DNA of 37,601 nt from Paenibacillus artemisiicola (GCF_017652985.1 NZ_JAGGDJ010000052.1:1-37601); one strand, 5' to 3'; shown: positions 15,755 to 24,608, counted from the first letter of the stretch. Notes: generated by a model from the letters alone, not told the origin. Numbers and translations: made by a program.

Positions 15755-16753
15755 ATGCTCCATTACATCGGCTACCGGGTGCTGCAGCTGATCCCGCTGC
15801 TGATCGCGATCAGCATCATCGTGTTCTTCATCATCCAGCTGCCGCCCGGCGATTTTCTGTCCACGTACATCCAGCAGCTGGAGCTGTCCGGCACGAAGGT
15901 CGACGCCGGCACGATCCTGAATTTGCAGCGGCAGTACGGGCTGGATCAGCCGTTCATCGTCCAATACCTCATCTGGATCAAGAACATCGTCGTGAACGGC
16001 GACCTGGGCCGTTCCTTTCAATGGAACCAGCCGGTATCCGAGGTGCTCGGCGGCCGGCTGATGCTGACGATGGTCATTTCGGTCGTCTCGCTGATCTTCG
16101 TCTGGATCGTCGCGATTCCGATCGGCATCTACTCCGCCGTGCGGCAGTATTCGATTCTCGATTACGTGTTCACGTTCATCGGCTTCATCGGGCTCGCCGT
16201 TCCCGGCTTCCTGATCGCGCTGGTCGTGTTGTACTTCGTGTTCGCCACGACGGGCGTCTCGCTAAGCGGCCTGTTCTCGCCGGAATACGTGGACGCGCCG
16301 TGGAGCATGGCGAAGGTGATGGATATGCTTCCGCGGCTGGTGCTGCCCGTCGTGATCATCGGCATGTCCGGCACGGCCGGCCTGATCCGCGTCATGCGGG
16401 GCATGCTGCTCGACGAGCTTTCGAAGCAATACGTCATCACCGCCCGCGCCAAAGGGGTCGAGAGCAAGAAGCTGCTGTTCAAGTATCCGGTCCGCATGGC
16501 GATCAATCCGCTCATCAGCACCATCGGGTGGACGCTGCCCGCGCTCATCTCCGGCGAAGCGATCGTGTCCATCGTCATGAATCTGCCGACGACCGGGCCC
16601 GTGCTGCTGCGGGCGCTCATGTTCCAGGATATGTACCTCGCGGGCAGCTTCCTGCTGATCGTGAGCGTGCTGACCGTCGTCGGCACGCTGATATCCGACA
16701 TTCTGCTCGCGTGGCTCGATCCGCGCATCCGGTTTGGAGGGGTTGCCGATTGA
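15755..16753 (+). CDS. ABC transporter permease, DppB/OppB type
   Basis: A 332-residue inner-membrane permease with a first helix at 10-32, a large extracellular loop with LGRSFQWNQPV, and five further helices. The coupling-helix (EAA) region contains LDELSKQYVITARAKGVESK, which contacts the ATPases. The QRQYGLDQPFIVQYLIWIKN block is characteristic of the B-type subunit. GAGGAGGGAGCGC precedes the ATG. Its stop overlaps the TTG start of the next permease. Confidence 0.95.
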   Translation: MLHYIGYRVLQLIPLLIAISIIVFFIIQLPPGDFLSTYIQQLELSGTKVDAGTILNLQRQYGLDQPFIVQYLIWIKNIVVNGDLGRSFQWNQPVSEVLGGRLMLTMVISVVSLIFVWIVAIPIGIYSAVRQYSILDYVFTFIGFIGLAVPGFLIALVVLYFVFATTGVSLSGLFSPEYVDAPWSMAKVMDMLPRLVLPVVIIGMSGTAGLIRVMRGMLLDELSKQYVITARAKGVESKKLLFKYPVRMAINPLISTIGWTLPALISGEAIVSIVMNLPTTGPVLLRALMFQDMYLAGSFLLIVSVLTVVGTLISDILLAWLDPRIRFGGVAD

Positions 16754-17916
16754 ATACCGCCGTACCGACGAAAGCGGAGAAGAAACGATGGTTCCGCCTC
16801 GGCAAGGTCCCGAAGACGGCCGAGCCGGACGAGGCGTACGAGGTCGCTTCCCAGTGGAAGCTGATGTGGTGGAAATTCAAGAAGCACCGCATCGCCATGG
16901 CCGCGGCCGTCGTGCTCGTCCTGTTCTACCTGTCCGCGCTGTTCTGCGAATTCCTGTCGCCGCATCTGCCGCTCGACCGGTACACCGCCTATAAGAACGC
17001 GCCTCCGCAGGCGATCCATTTCTACAGCAAGGAATCCGGCTTCAGCCTGCGTCCGTTCGTCTACGACATGAAAATGAGCGTCAACCAGGAGACGTTCCTC
17101 CGGACGTTCCAGCCCGATACGTCCAAGAAGTATTACCTCCACTTCTTCGTCAAGGGACGGGAATATACGATGTGGGGGCTGTTCAAGACGGACATCCACC
17201 TCTTCGGGACGAAGGACGTCCGCGCCCCGCTGTTTCTCGCCGGGACGGACGATCTCGGACGCGACCTGCTGTCCCGGATGATCTACGGCGGCCGGATCTC
17301 GCTTTCCTTCGGGGTGCTGGGCATCGTGCTGACGCTGATCCTCGGACTGCTGCTCGGCGGCCTGTCGGGCTATCTCGGGGGCGTGACCGATACGATCGTG
17401 CAGCGGACGATCGACCTGCTGATCTGCATTCCGACGATTCCGCTGTGGATGGCGATGTCCGCCGCGCTGCCGCGCGACTGGTCGGCGCTGGAAATCTACT
17501 TCGGCATGGTCATCATCTTCTCGATCATCGGCTGGACGGGGCTGGCGCGCGTCGTGCGGGGCAAGATTCTGTCGCTGCGCGAAGAGGACTTCACGATGGC
17601 GGCGCGGCTCGCCGGCGCGAGCGATCTGCGGATCATCCGCAAGCATCTGCTGCCGTCGTTCGCCAGCTACACGATCGTGACGGTGACGCTGTCCATCCCG
17701 GCGACGATTCTCGGCGAGACGGCGCTCAGCTTCCTCGGGATCGGCCTGGCCCCGCCGGTCGTCAGCTGGGGCGTGCTGCTGCAGGATTCGCAAAATCTCG
17801 AGACGCTGGCCCACCATCCTTGGCTGCTCTGGCCGGCGGCGCTGATCGTCGTGACCGTGTTGATGTTCAATTTCTTGGGAGACGGGCTCCGCGACGCGGC
17901 CGATCCCTACAAATAA
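16750..17916 (+). CDS. ABC transporter permease, DppC/OppC type (TTG start)
   Basis: A 388-residue permease. A hydrophilic N-terminus leads to a first helix (AMAAAVVLVLFYLSALF), then an unusually long extracellular insertion (about residues 75-160), GTDDLGRDLLSRMIYGGRIS, and the core helices. The EAA loop reads REEDFTMAARLAGASDLRII, and the C-terminus FLGDGLRDAADPYK is typical of the family. The start is TTG at 16750, overlapping the previous TGA (TTGA), with GGAGGGG 7 bases upstream; no ATG fits. It forms the heterodimeric pore with the upstream permease. Confidence 0.93.
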   Translation: MNTAVPTKAEKKRWFRLGKVPKTAEPDEAYEVASQWKLMWWKFKKHRIAMAAAVVLVLFYLSALFCEFLSPHLPLDRYTAYKNAPPQAIHFYSKESGFSLRPFVYDMKMSVNQETFLRTFQPDTSKKYYLHFFVKGREYTMWGLFKTDIHLFGTKDVRAPLFLAGTDDLGRDLLSRMIYGGRISLSFGVLGIVLTLILGLLLGGLSGYLGGVTDTIVQRTIDLLICIPTIPLWMAMSAALPRDWSALEIYFGMVIIFSIIGWTGLARVVRGKILSLREEDFTMAARLAGASDLRIIRKHLLPSFASYTIVTVTLSIPATILGETALSFLGIGLAPPVVSWGVLLQDSQNLETLAHHPWLLWPAALIVVTVLMFNFLGDGLRDAADPYK

Positions 17917-17928
17917 GGAGGCCGTGCG

Positions 17929-19002
17929 ATGAGCATCGAGCTGCCGAACCGGCCGCTGGCCGGCTCGATCGAGGACGACGACGTCATTTTGCAGGCGACC
18001 GGCCTGAAGGTGCATTTCCATTTGGACGAAGGCAGGCTCAAATCCGTTGACGGCGTGGACCTGCTCATCCGCAAGGGCAAAACGCTGGGCATCGTCGGAG
18101 AGAGCGGCTGCGGCAAGAGCGTGACGTCGCAGGCGCTGCTGCGGATCGTGCCGAAGCCGGGCCGCGTGGAGGGGGAAATTCTGCTTAAGCGCGGGGGCGG
18201 CGAGGCGAAGGCGGAGGTCGTCGATCTGGCGAAGCTGGACGGGGACGGCAAGGAGATCCGGAGCGTCCGGGGCGGGGAGATCGCGATGATTTTCCAAGAG
18301 CCGATGAAGGCGTTCTCGCCGATCCACACCATCGGCAACCAGATCATGGAGGCCATCCTGCTGCACCGGACGAACGACAAGAAGGAGGCGCGGGAGATCG
18401 CGCTCGAGACGCTCGCCAGCGTCGGCATGTCGAACCCGAAGCAGCGGCTGGACGAATATCCCCATCAGCTGTCCGGCGGCATGCGCCAGCGCGCGATGAT
18501 CGCCATGGCGCTCGCCTCGCACCCGAAGATCCTGATCGCGGACGAACCGACGACGGCGCTGGACGTGACCGTGCAGGCCCAGGTGCTGATGCTGATCAAC
18601 CGGCTGAAGGAGAAGCTCGGCACGTCGGTCGTCTTCATCACGCACGATCTCGGCGTCATCGCGGAAATGTCCGACGAGGTGGCGGTCATGTATCTCGGCA
18701 AAGTCGTCGAATACACGGACGTCGATACGCTGTTCTACGGCCCGCGCCATCCGTACACGAAGGCGCTGCTGCATTCGATTCCGTCCGTCGCGCACCGGAA
18801 CGCGCGGCTCGAATCGATCGAAGGCTCGGTGCCGTACCCGATGAACCTTCCGGCGGGCTGCGGGTTCTACTCCCGCTGCCCGAAGGCGCAGGCGGGGGCG
18901 TGCAACGTCGCGGACATTCCGCTGATCAAGGTGAAGGACAATCATTACGTGCGCTGTCTGTTCGCCGAAGACGATAAGACCGGAGGAGGTGCGGGACAAT
19001 GA
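17929..19002 (+). CDS. ABC transporter ATPase, DppD/OppD type
   Basis: A 357-residue ATPase. Walker A is GESGCGKS (57-64), the signature LSGGMRQR (181-188), Walker B ILIADEP (201-207), and the switch His lies in VFITHDLGVIAEM. The C-terminal oligopeptide-transporter domain has the usual Cys-containing segment (NLPAGCGFYSRCPKAQAGAC). It starts 12 bp after the permease stop with AAGGAGG, and its stop overlaps the next ATG. Confidence 0.95.
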   Translation: MSIELPNRPLAGSIEDDDVILQATGLKVHFHLDEGRLKSVDGVDLLIRKGKTLGIVGESGCGKSVTSQALLRIVPKPGRVEGEILLKRGGGEAKAEVVDLAKLDGDGKEIRSVRGGEIAMIFQEPMKAFSPIHTIGNQIMEAILLHRTNDKKEAREIALETLASVGMSNPKQRLDEYPHQLSGGMRQRAMIAMALASHPKILIADEPTTALDVTVQAQVLMLINRLKEKLGTSVVFITHDLGVIAEMSDEVAVMYLGKVVEYTDVDTLFYGPRHPYTKALLHSIPSVAHRNARLESIEGSVPYPMNLPAGCGFYSRCPKAQAGACNVADIPLIKVKDNHYVRCLFAEDDKTGGGAGQ

Positions 19003-20063
19003 GCGTGCGCGAGGCCGATCTCGGAGGCCGGGCCAACATGGGGGCCGGGCAAGGCGACGTCATTTTGAACGTCCAATCGTTGAAAAAATATTTTCCGATC
19101 CGGAAAGGCTTTCTCCAGCGGACGGAAGGCTACGTCAAGGCGGTCGACGACGTGAGCTTCTATATCCGCGAAGGCGAGACGTTCGGGCTCGTCGGCGAAT
19201 CCGGCTGCGGCAAGACGACGCTCGGCCGCTGCGTGCTGCGGGCCATCGAGCCGACGGAAGGGGCGACGCTGTTCAAGGACCGGGAAGGCCGCGTCAGCGA
19301 CCTCAACAGTCTGGACAACAAACGTATGCGCAAGCTCCGCCGGGACATCCAGCTGATCTTCCAGGATCCCTATTCGTCCCTCAATCCCCGGATGACCGTG
19401 TACAACATCGTGGCGGAGCCGCTGATCTGCAACGGGCTCGCGCACGGCGAAGAGCTGCGGAGCCGGGTCCGCCAGCTCATCGAGCTGGTCGGGCTGAACA
19501 GCCGCCACATGGACCGGTATCCGCACGCGTTCAGCGGCGGCCAGCGCCAGCGGATCGGCATCGCCCGCGCGCTCGCGACGAATCCGCGGTTCGTCGTCTG
19601 CGACGAGGCGGTCAGCGCGCTGGACGTGTCCGTGCAAGCCCAGATCTTGAACCTGCTGCAGGATTTGCAGCGGCAGCTCGACCTTAGCTACTTGTTCATC
19701 TCGCACGACTTGGGCGTCATTCAGCATATCTCCGACCGGGTCGGCGTCATGTACGTCGGGCGGATGGTGGAGACGGGTCGGACCGCGGAGCTGTTCCGGC
19801 GGCCGCGCCATCCGTATACGGAGGCGTTGCTGTCCGCCAAGCCGGTGCCGGATCCGCGCCGGAAGTCCGAGCGGATCGTGCTGCAGGGCGAGGTCGCCAA
19901 TCCCGCGAAGCCGCCGTCGGGCTGTTATTTTCACCCGCGCTGTCCGTACGCGCAGGAGACGTGCAGGCTTCAGAAGCCGGAATGGCGAAGAGTCGGCGAG
20001 GATCATTTCGTCGCCTGCCACCTCGCCGACGAATTGACGCTGCAGGGAGCGCTCGAATTATGA
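18999..20063 (+). CDS. ABC transporter ATPase, DppF/OppF type
   Basis: A 354-residue partner ATPase. Walker A is GESGCGKT (66-73), then FQDPYSSLNPRMTV in the Q-loop region, the signature FSGGQRQRIGIARAL, Walker B VVCDEAVSALD (the D-loop side reads CDEAV where CDEPV is common), and SHDLGVIQHI. The PSGCYFHPRCPYAQETC tail is typical of the F-type subunit. Both its start and stop overlap neighbours as ATGA, so it is translationally coupled on both sides. Confidence 0.95.
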   Translation: MSVREADLGGRANMGAGQGDVILNVQSLKKYFPIRKGFLQRTEGYVKAVDDVSFYIREGETFGLVGESGCGKTTLGRCVLRAIEPTEGATLFKDREGRVSDLNSLDNKRMRKLRRDIQLIFQDPYSSLNPRMTVYNIVAEPLICNGLAHGEELRSRVRQLIELVGLNSRHMDRYPHAFSGGQRQRIGIARALATNPRFVVCDEAVSALDVSVQAQILNLLQDLQRQLDLSYLFISHDLGVIQHISDRVGVMYVGRMVETGRTAELFRRPRHPYTEALLSAKPVPDPRRKSERIVLQGEVANPAKPPSGCYFHPRCPYAQETCRLQKPEWRRVGEDHFVACHLADELTLQGALEL

Positions 20064-20371
20064 GCCCCCTCCTCGGCGCGATCCTGCTCTACGTCGCGGC
20101 GTTGATCGGCTTCCTGCTCGGCACGGCGGCGTTCGTCCGCTTCGCGGTCAATCGCCTGATCGGGCGGAAGCACCGGCTGCTGGAAGAAATCTTGGACACC
20201 GGCAAGCTGCCGCAGGCCTGGACGGACGGGGCCGCCCGGCCCGCGGACGCGGAGAAGCGGGTCAGGCGGCTGGCGGCTTACGTCCGCAAGACGCGGCTGG
20301 TCGACGGCGAAGAGACCCGCGCGCTGCTGCTGGCCAGGCTGGAGCAAGCCGGAACGTCCGGAAAGGAATAG
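20060..20371 (+). CDS. Small single-helix membrane protein, unknown function
   Basis: A 103-residue protein I do not recognise. One transmembrane helix at about 4-30 (LGAILLYVAALIGFLLGTAAFV) is followed by a basic, helical cytosolic tail (FAVNRLIGRKHRLLEEIL and RVRRLAAYVRKTRLVDGEE). The ATG overlaps the stop of the ATPase gene (ATGA), so it is translated with the importer. The longer open frame upstream is only overlap with that ATPase gene. Confidence 0.75.
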   Translation: MSPLLGAILLYVAALIGFLLGTAAFVRFAVNRLIGRKHRLLEEILDTGKLPQAWTDGAARPADAEKRVRRLAAYVRKTRLVDGEETRALLLARLEQAGTSGKE

Positions 20372-20376
20372 CGCGC

Positions 20377-20847
20377 ATGGATCCTTATCTGAGACAAGAG
20401 AAACGCAGGGCCAGCGCCGGCTTTCTGTCCTGGCTGCTCGTCCTCGCGCCGTCGCTGCTCGCCCTGTTCCTATGGCTGTCGCTGCAGCGGGCGATCGAGA
20501 TCGCGCTCGTCGCGGGCGGCGTCAGCACGTGGTCGTGGAGCGCGATCAAGTCGTTCGCGTTCATCGGCTTCGGCCTGGCGTGGCTCGCCGGCGTCTTCTT
20601 GATGCAGCATCTGCTGTACCGGAGCGCGCTCCGCGGCCGGCTGTCCGACCGGATCCTGCAGCTGCTCGCGCTGCTGCTGGGGCTGCTGGCGTGCAGCCAA
20701 GCGATCCGCTATCCGCTCGGCGAGACGGCCACTTTCCGTTCGCTGCTGCCGGTCGTCCTCGAGGCGGCGGCGGCCGTCCTGCTGTACGCGGGCTGCCGCA
20801 TCGCCCGCGCGCGGCGGGCGGCCCGATCGGATCCGGCGGATCGTTAG
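20377..20847 (+). CDS. Four-helix membrane protein, unknown function
   Basis: A 156-residue protein with four predicted transmembrane helices (about 15-35, 55-78, 90-105, 118-140) and short polar ends rich in Arg. No family is recognised. It starts 5 bp after the previous gene and precedes the GntR/LacI regulator by 24 bp, so it belongs to the importer operon. With the preceding single-helix protein it forms an unexplained membrane pair, perhaps an accessory or sensor of the importer. Confidence 0.75.
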   Translation: MDPYLRQEKRRASAGFLSWLLVLAPSLLALFLWLSLQRAIEIALVAGGVSTWSWSAIKSFAFIGFGLAWLAGVFLMQHLLYRSALRGRLSDRILQLLALLLGLLACSQAIRYPLGETATFRSLLPVVLEAAAAVLLYAGCRIARARRAARSDPADR

Positions 20848-20871
20848 CTTCGAGAAGATGAGGAGGACCCG

Positions 20872-21921
20872 ATGGGAGAAGTGCCGCACTACCTGACGAT
20901 CAAACGCGACATTCAACGGCTGATCCGCGACGGGCAGCTCCTTCCCCACGTGCTGCTGCCGGGACGCTGGAAGCTCACGGAGCAATACGGCTGCAGCTGG
21001 GCGACGGTCAACCGCGCCATCCAGGAATTGATTCTCGAAGGCATGCTGTACGCCGAGAAGGGGAAGGGGACGTTCGTCAGCCCCGCGGCTCCCGGGCGGG
21101 CAGGCCCGGTCCGCACGCTGTCCGTGCTGCTGTGCAGCTTTACCGAGAGCGTCTACCATTCCGTGCTGAAATTGATGCAGGGCATTCACGAGGCGGCGGG
21201 CGAAAGCGGCGTGCACGCGGAATTTACCGGCATGCGGGAACCGGGGCGGCTCCATGACCTGGGCGGACTCGACGGCCGGATCGTCATCACGCCGGGGGCG
21301 GCGGATTATCCCGAGCTGGCCAAGTCGGTCTCGCGCGGAGAGCGGTTCGTCGTGCTCGGCTCCGAATTCCGCGAGCCCGGCGGGCGGTGGGTCAGCTCCG
21401 ATACGCGGGAAGGGACGCGCCGGGCGGTCGGGCAGCTGCTCGCCGCCGGACACCGCCGCATCCTGCTGTTCGGGCTGCGGCGCGGCATGGCAAACTACGA
21501 GCAGAAGGCGCGCGGGTACGAGCTGGCGCTGACCGAATACGGCCTGAAGCCCGACGCGGACTGGATGGTGTACCGCCCCGAGAAGCCGGCGGACGCCGAA
21601 GCGCTGCTTGGCCGCTGGATGGGCGGACATCCCGCGTGCAGCGCCGTGTTCGCCGCGGATTACACGTCGGGCTTGGCCGTGCTCGGCTGGGCGATGAAGG
21701 CCGGCGTCCGCATTCCGCGGGACCTCTCGCTGTTCGTCATGGGGGAAGTGGATTCGTCGCCGTATCTGGTCGTGCCGCCGAGCAGCGTGGTGCAGCCGTT
21801 CGCGGAGATGGGCAGGCAGGCGGTCCGGATGGCGCTCGGCGACGACGACGATCCGTGGGCGCTGCTGCCTTGCCGGATCATTGACCGCCAATCGGTCCAG
21901 CCGCCCTCCGGCTGGGGTTAG
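20872..21921 (+). CDS. GntR-type DNA-binding domain fused to LacI-type sensor domain
   Basis: A 349-residue regulator of the AraR-like design. The N-terminal winged helix-turn-helix (about 5-72) has the GntR pattern (YLTIKRDIQRLIRDGQLLPH, WATVNRAIQELILEGMLYAE, GKGTFVS). It is followed by a periplasmic-binding-like LacI domain (about 80-345; TLSVLLCSF, GRIVITPG, GHRRILLFGL, FAADYTSGLAVLGWAMKAG, IPRDLSLFVMGEVDSS). It should bind a sugar-like ligand and repress or derepress DNA targets. Position at the end of the importer operon suggests it controls the importer and the divergent oxygenase. TGAGGAGGA precedes the ATG. Confidence 0.9.
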   Translation: MGEVPHYLTIKRDIQRLIRDGQLLPHVLLPGRWKLTEQYGCSWATVNRAIQELILEGMLYAEKGKGTFVSPAAPGRAGPVRTLSVLLCSFTESVYHSVLKLMQGIHEAAGESGVHAEFTGMREPGRLHDLGGLDGRIVITPGAADYPELAKSVSRGERFVVLGSEFREPGGRWVSSDTREGTRRAVGQLLAAGHRRILLFGLRRGMANYEQKARGYELALTEYGLKPDADWMVYRPEKPADAEALLGRWMGGHPACSAVFAADYTSGLAVLGWAMKAGVRIPRDLSLFVMGEVDSSPYLVVPPSSVVQPFAEMGRQAVRMALGDDDDPWALLPCRIIDRQSVQPPSGWG

Positions 21922-22083
21922 AGAAGCGCGGAAGAGCGTCGGAGGACGGGCTCGTCGACGGGCTCGTCGGCGCGATGAAAGGGGATCAGCTGACGCTACG
22001 GCAGTCAAGGTACGCGCGATGCCAGGCGAAGACAAGGCTCAGATCGGGTTAAGGCAGGGATTCTTATCGGGAGGCGACCGTTC

Positions 22084-22974
22084 ATGCATATGGGGAACTT
22101 GATGGAATTGACGCCGAGATTGAATTTCGCGAGCCGCGACCGGGCACGGGCGGGGGACCGCTGGGGGCCGCGGACGATTCCGGATTGGCAGATCTTCTCG
22201 GTCGTGTCCGGAGAAGCGCTTCTGAAGCTGGGCAGGCAAACCTACCGGATCCGTCCGGGCGAAAGCGTACTCTACGGGCCGAACAGCCCGCATGATCTGT
22301 CCGCCGAGATGCCGACCGAATATTTCAGCTTCCACTTCTCCTGGCACGAGACGTCCCCGGCACCGGTGCATCCCGCGTACCGCATCCAGAACGTGCCGGC
22401 CGGAGCGATGACGACGCGGCCCGAAAGCTGCGGCGTATTCGTGCCCGGCGTGGGCGAGATGGAAATTCCCCCTCATTTTCCGACGGGCGGCTTGGATGCC
22501 ATCATGTTCCGGATGGTCAAGGAGTACCATGACGAAGCGGCCGGCAATTATTTTCTGCTGCGGGCGATGCTGATGGAGCTGCTCGTCCTGCTCATCCGGC
22601 AGCTCGCCCGCCAGCATAAAGGCGCGCCCGCCAGCAAGATCGAGCCCGCGCTTGCCGCCATCCGGGACAATCCCGGCGCGAAATGGTCGGTGTGCCGGCT
22701 CGCCGAGATGTGCGGGTACCATCCGAGCTACTTTACGGGCTTGTTCTTTCAGGAGGTCGGGCAAAATCCGAAGGAGTACCTGATCGCGGAGCGGGTCCGG
22801 CAGGCGAAGACGGCGCTGCTCAAGGGCGAGCCGGTCGAACAGATCGCCGAAAGCCTAGGCTATGCCAGCATCCATTATTTCAGCAGCAGCTTCAAAAAAG
22901 CGACGGGTCTGTCGCCGAGCGAATTCAAACAGAAACCGATCACCCTGGTGCATATGCTGGCCGTCAAATCCTGA
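22084..22974 (+). CDS. AraC-family transcriptional regulator with cupin sensor
   Basis: A 296-residue regulator. The N-terminal cupin-like arm-and-barrel (about 20-170; YRIRPGESVLYGPNSPHDLS) senses a ligand. The C-terminal double helix-turn-helix (about 190-290) has the AraC signature (IAESLGYASIHYFSSSFKKA and TGLSPSEFK). GGGAGG lies 9 bases before the ATG; the ATG at 22093 is a weaker alternative. The 162-bp gap before it holds a short GACGGGCTCGTC direct duplication (21947-21971) and no gene. A second transcription factor directly behind the GntR/LacI one implies dual control of this locus or of an unseen target. Confidence 0.9.
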   Translation: MHMGNLMELTPRLNFASRDRARAGDRWGPRTIPDWQIFSVVSGEALLKLGRQTYRIRPGESVLYGPNSPHDLSAEMPTEYFSFHFSWHETSPAPVHPAYRIQNVPAGAMTTRPESCGVFVPGVGEMEIPPHFPTGGLDAIMFRMVKEYHDEAAGNYFLLRAMLMELLVLLIRQLARQHKGAPASKIEPALAAIRDNPGAKWSVCRLAEMCGYHPSYFTGLFFQEVGQNPKEYLIAERVRQAKTALLKGEPVEQIAESLGYASIHYFSSSFKKATGLSPSEFKQKPITLVHMLAVKS

Positions 22975-23011
22975 TTCTCACCCTGATCCGCCCGCGCCCA
23001 TACGAATAACA

Positions 23012-23055
23012 AACGCCCTTGCACCGGACCGGCTCGGCCGGCGTGCAAGGGCGTT
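23012..23055. terminator. Bidirectional terminator
   Basis: A 13-bp perfect stem (23012-23024 with 23043-23055) around an 18-base GC loop. On the minus strand it is followed by TTGTTATTC. It separates the AraC gene from the convergent small gene at 23061. Confidence 0.75.
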
Positions 23056-23060
23056 CCGCA

Positions 23061-23354
23061 TTAGTTCGTTTCCTTCGTGTCCTTCGGATGGCGGCGCGGA
23101 TGCTGCAGATGCGCCTCGAGCGAGCTCGTCTCCTTCTTGGCCACGAGCCGCACGTCGGTCTTGCCTTCATGGTGATTCTCGAAATCGAGCTGCGTAAGCT
23201 CCCATTCCGTCGTGCCGAGCTGCGGATCGGCGGGGAAGATGTCGCCGCGGCTCAGCTTCTCCTCGCGACCCCATTCGTTCTTGTAGACGCCGTCCACCTC
23301 GACCGGCTCGCCGGATACGGGCTCCATTTCGAAATGCCCTTGTTGTTCGCTCAT
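23061..23354 (-). CDS. Hypothetical small acidic protein
   Basis: A 97-residue, hydrophilic, acidic protein without transmembrane segments. The core VDGVYKNEWGREEKLSRGD, then IFPADPQLGTTEWEL, has a layout (short NGVY-type strand, then GD-x-FP) reminiscent of the small YjzC-like bacillar proteins, but I would not name it. AGGAGG lies upstream of the ATG. A separate small gene ends 33 bp upstream on the same strand. Confidence 0.7.
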   Translation of the reverse strand: MSEQQGHFEMEPVSGEPVEVDGVYKNEWGREEKLSRGDIFPADPQLGTTEWELTQLDFENHHEGKTDVRLVAKKETSSLEAHLQHPRRHPKDTKETN

Positions 23355-23387
23355 ATCGATCGCCTCCTGATGGTTCGCGGCCGCGGC

Positions 23388-23534
23388 TTACAGGCCGTGC
23401 TTCGGCACGGCGGCGCGGTCGGCGTCGGATTGGGCTTTGCTTGCCGCTTCCTTGCCTTGGCCGCCGCCGCGGTCCGCTTTGGACTGCGCCCTGCTCGCTG
23501 CGCGCTGCAGATGGGAAGGATGTTCGCCTGGCAT
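23388..23534 (-). CDS. 48-residue Ala/Lys/Gln-rich hydrophilic protein, spore-protein-like composition
   Basis: A short gene starting MPGEHPSHLQRAASRAQSKA and ending in VPKHGL. It is Ala-, Gln- and Lys-rich with an internal near-repeat (RAQSKADR and KAQSDADR), a composition like gamma-type small acid-soluble spore proteins. AGGAGGA lies 6 bases before the ATG; an in-frame ATG 10 codons further upstream (23564) has a weaker site. No homology is claimed. It may be co-transcribed with the 97-residue gene below it. Confidence 0.6.
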   Translation of the reverse strand: MPGEHPSHLQRAASRAQSKADRGGGQGKEAASKAQSDADRAAVPKHGL

Positions 23535-23645
23535 GCTGATCGTCCTCCTGATCGGATAAGTCATGATGACCCACCTTCAGTGTGCCACGGCGGCGCGCAA
23601 ACTATGTGCGCGCCGGCGCGGCCGAATCGCCGGCGGGCGGCGCCG

Positions 23646-23951
23646 TTACAGCAGCCGCAGGCCGCAGCCGGGGCACTCGGCGTCCCGGTGCGTCGTCGCG
23701 GCGCCGCAGGCCGGGCACGGCTCGCTGAAGGGCTCCCGCTGCGCGGCGAGCTGCCGGGCGGCCGCTTCCGCTTCTTCGTCCTTCGCGGCGTCCTGACGCC
23801 CCGCGGCGCCGCCGAAGAGCGCCTCCACGAACTGCCGGAGCTCGGAGGCGCGGCCGGAGTCGTCGGCGGCGAGCCGGACGACGAGAATCATGGCCGCGAC
23901 GAGCGCGCCGGCAACCGCGAGGACGATCAAGGTCGCAATCGTGTTCATCAT
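23646..23951 (-). CDS. Membrane-anchored zinc-ribbon protein
   Basis: A 101-residue protein. An N-terminal helix (TIATLIVLAVAGALVAAMILVV, about 4-25) anchors it, a charged Ala/Glu linker follows, and the C-terminus is a four-Cys zinc ribbon (CPACG and CPGCGLRLL). It could be a small membrane adaptor; the function is unknown. It starts 24 bp after the stop of the VTT-domain gene with AAGGAG upstream, as the last gene of the glycolipid operon. Confidence 0.75.
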   Translation of the reverse strand: MMNTIATLIVLAVAGALVAAMILVVRLAADDSGRASELRQFVEALFGGAAGRQDAAKDEEAEAAARQLAAQREPFSEPCPACGAATTHRDAECPGCGLRLL

Positions 23952-23975
23952 GGGGCGGACGCTCCTTCTCGCGGG

Positions 23976-24581
23976 CTATTTCAACTGATAACGGGCTTCC
24001 AGCCGCTTGCCGCCGAACCACATGACGACCAGCAGCACGAGCGCGAGCAGAATCCGCCACGGCTGCTCGAGCAGGTCGCCGATGTTGAAGCTGAGCAGCG
24101 AGACGGCGAAGATCATGACGGCTTTGCCGAGCAGGATGGCAAGGGCGAAGGAGCGGAACGAGATGCCGCTCAAGCCGGAGATGACGTTGATGAGCGCGGA
24201 CGGAGAGAAGGGAAAGCAGGCGAAGAGGAAAATCGGCGTGAATCCCTTGCGCTCGACGTAGCCGAGCAGCTTGCCCGCGCGCGGGAAGCGTCTGCGCAGC
24301 CAGCCGCCGAAATGGCCCCCGAGCTTGCGCGAGAGCCAGAACAGCAGCAGGGAGCCGGCGCAGACGCCGAGCCACGAGTAGAGCGAGCCGAGGAACAGGC
24401 CGTAAATGTTGGCGTTGGCCGCCACGAAGACGAGCAGCGGAAGCACCGGAAGGAACGATTCCGCGAAGGGCAGGAGGATGCCGGGGAGCGGACCGAAGGC
24501 GGAGTAGCTTTCAAGCGTCCGCTGCAAATGCTCCAAGTCCATGCCCTTCAGCTTTTGGAGCCAGTTTTCGACCAATTCCAT
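23976..24581 (-). CDS. TVP38/TMEM64-family (VTT domain) membrane protein
   Basis: A 201-residue multi-helix protein of the DedA/VTT superfamily. It shows FGPLPGILLPFAESFLPVLP at 29-48, the GSLLLFWLSRKLGG block, and FLFACFPFSPSALINVISGL followed by SGISFRSF, all typical VTT landmarks. Family members are linked to movement of lipids across membranes (DedA UptA for undecaprenyl phosphate, TMEM41B as a scramblase). This gene sits 27 bp behind an LtaA-like flippase gene, which makes a lipid-related role plausible here. The ribosome site is modest (AGGGGG). Confidence 0.88.
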   Translation of the reverse strand: MELVENWLQKLKGMDLEHLQRTLESYSAFGPLPGILLPFAESFLPVLPLLVFVAANANIYGLFLGSLYSWLGVCAGSLLLFWLSRKLGGHFGGWLRRRFPRAGKLLGYVERKGFTPIFLFACFPFSPSALINVISGLSGISFRSFALAILLGKAVMIFAVSLLSFNIGDLLEQPWRILLALVLLVVMWFGGKRLEARYQLK

Positions 24582-24608
24582 CCCTTGTCCCCCTGTTTTG
24601 TCGGCCCG

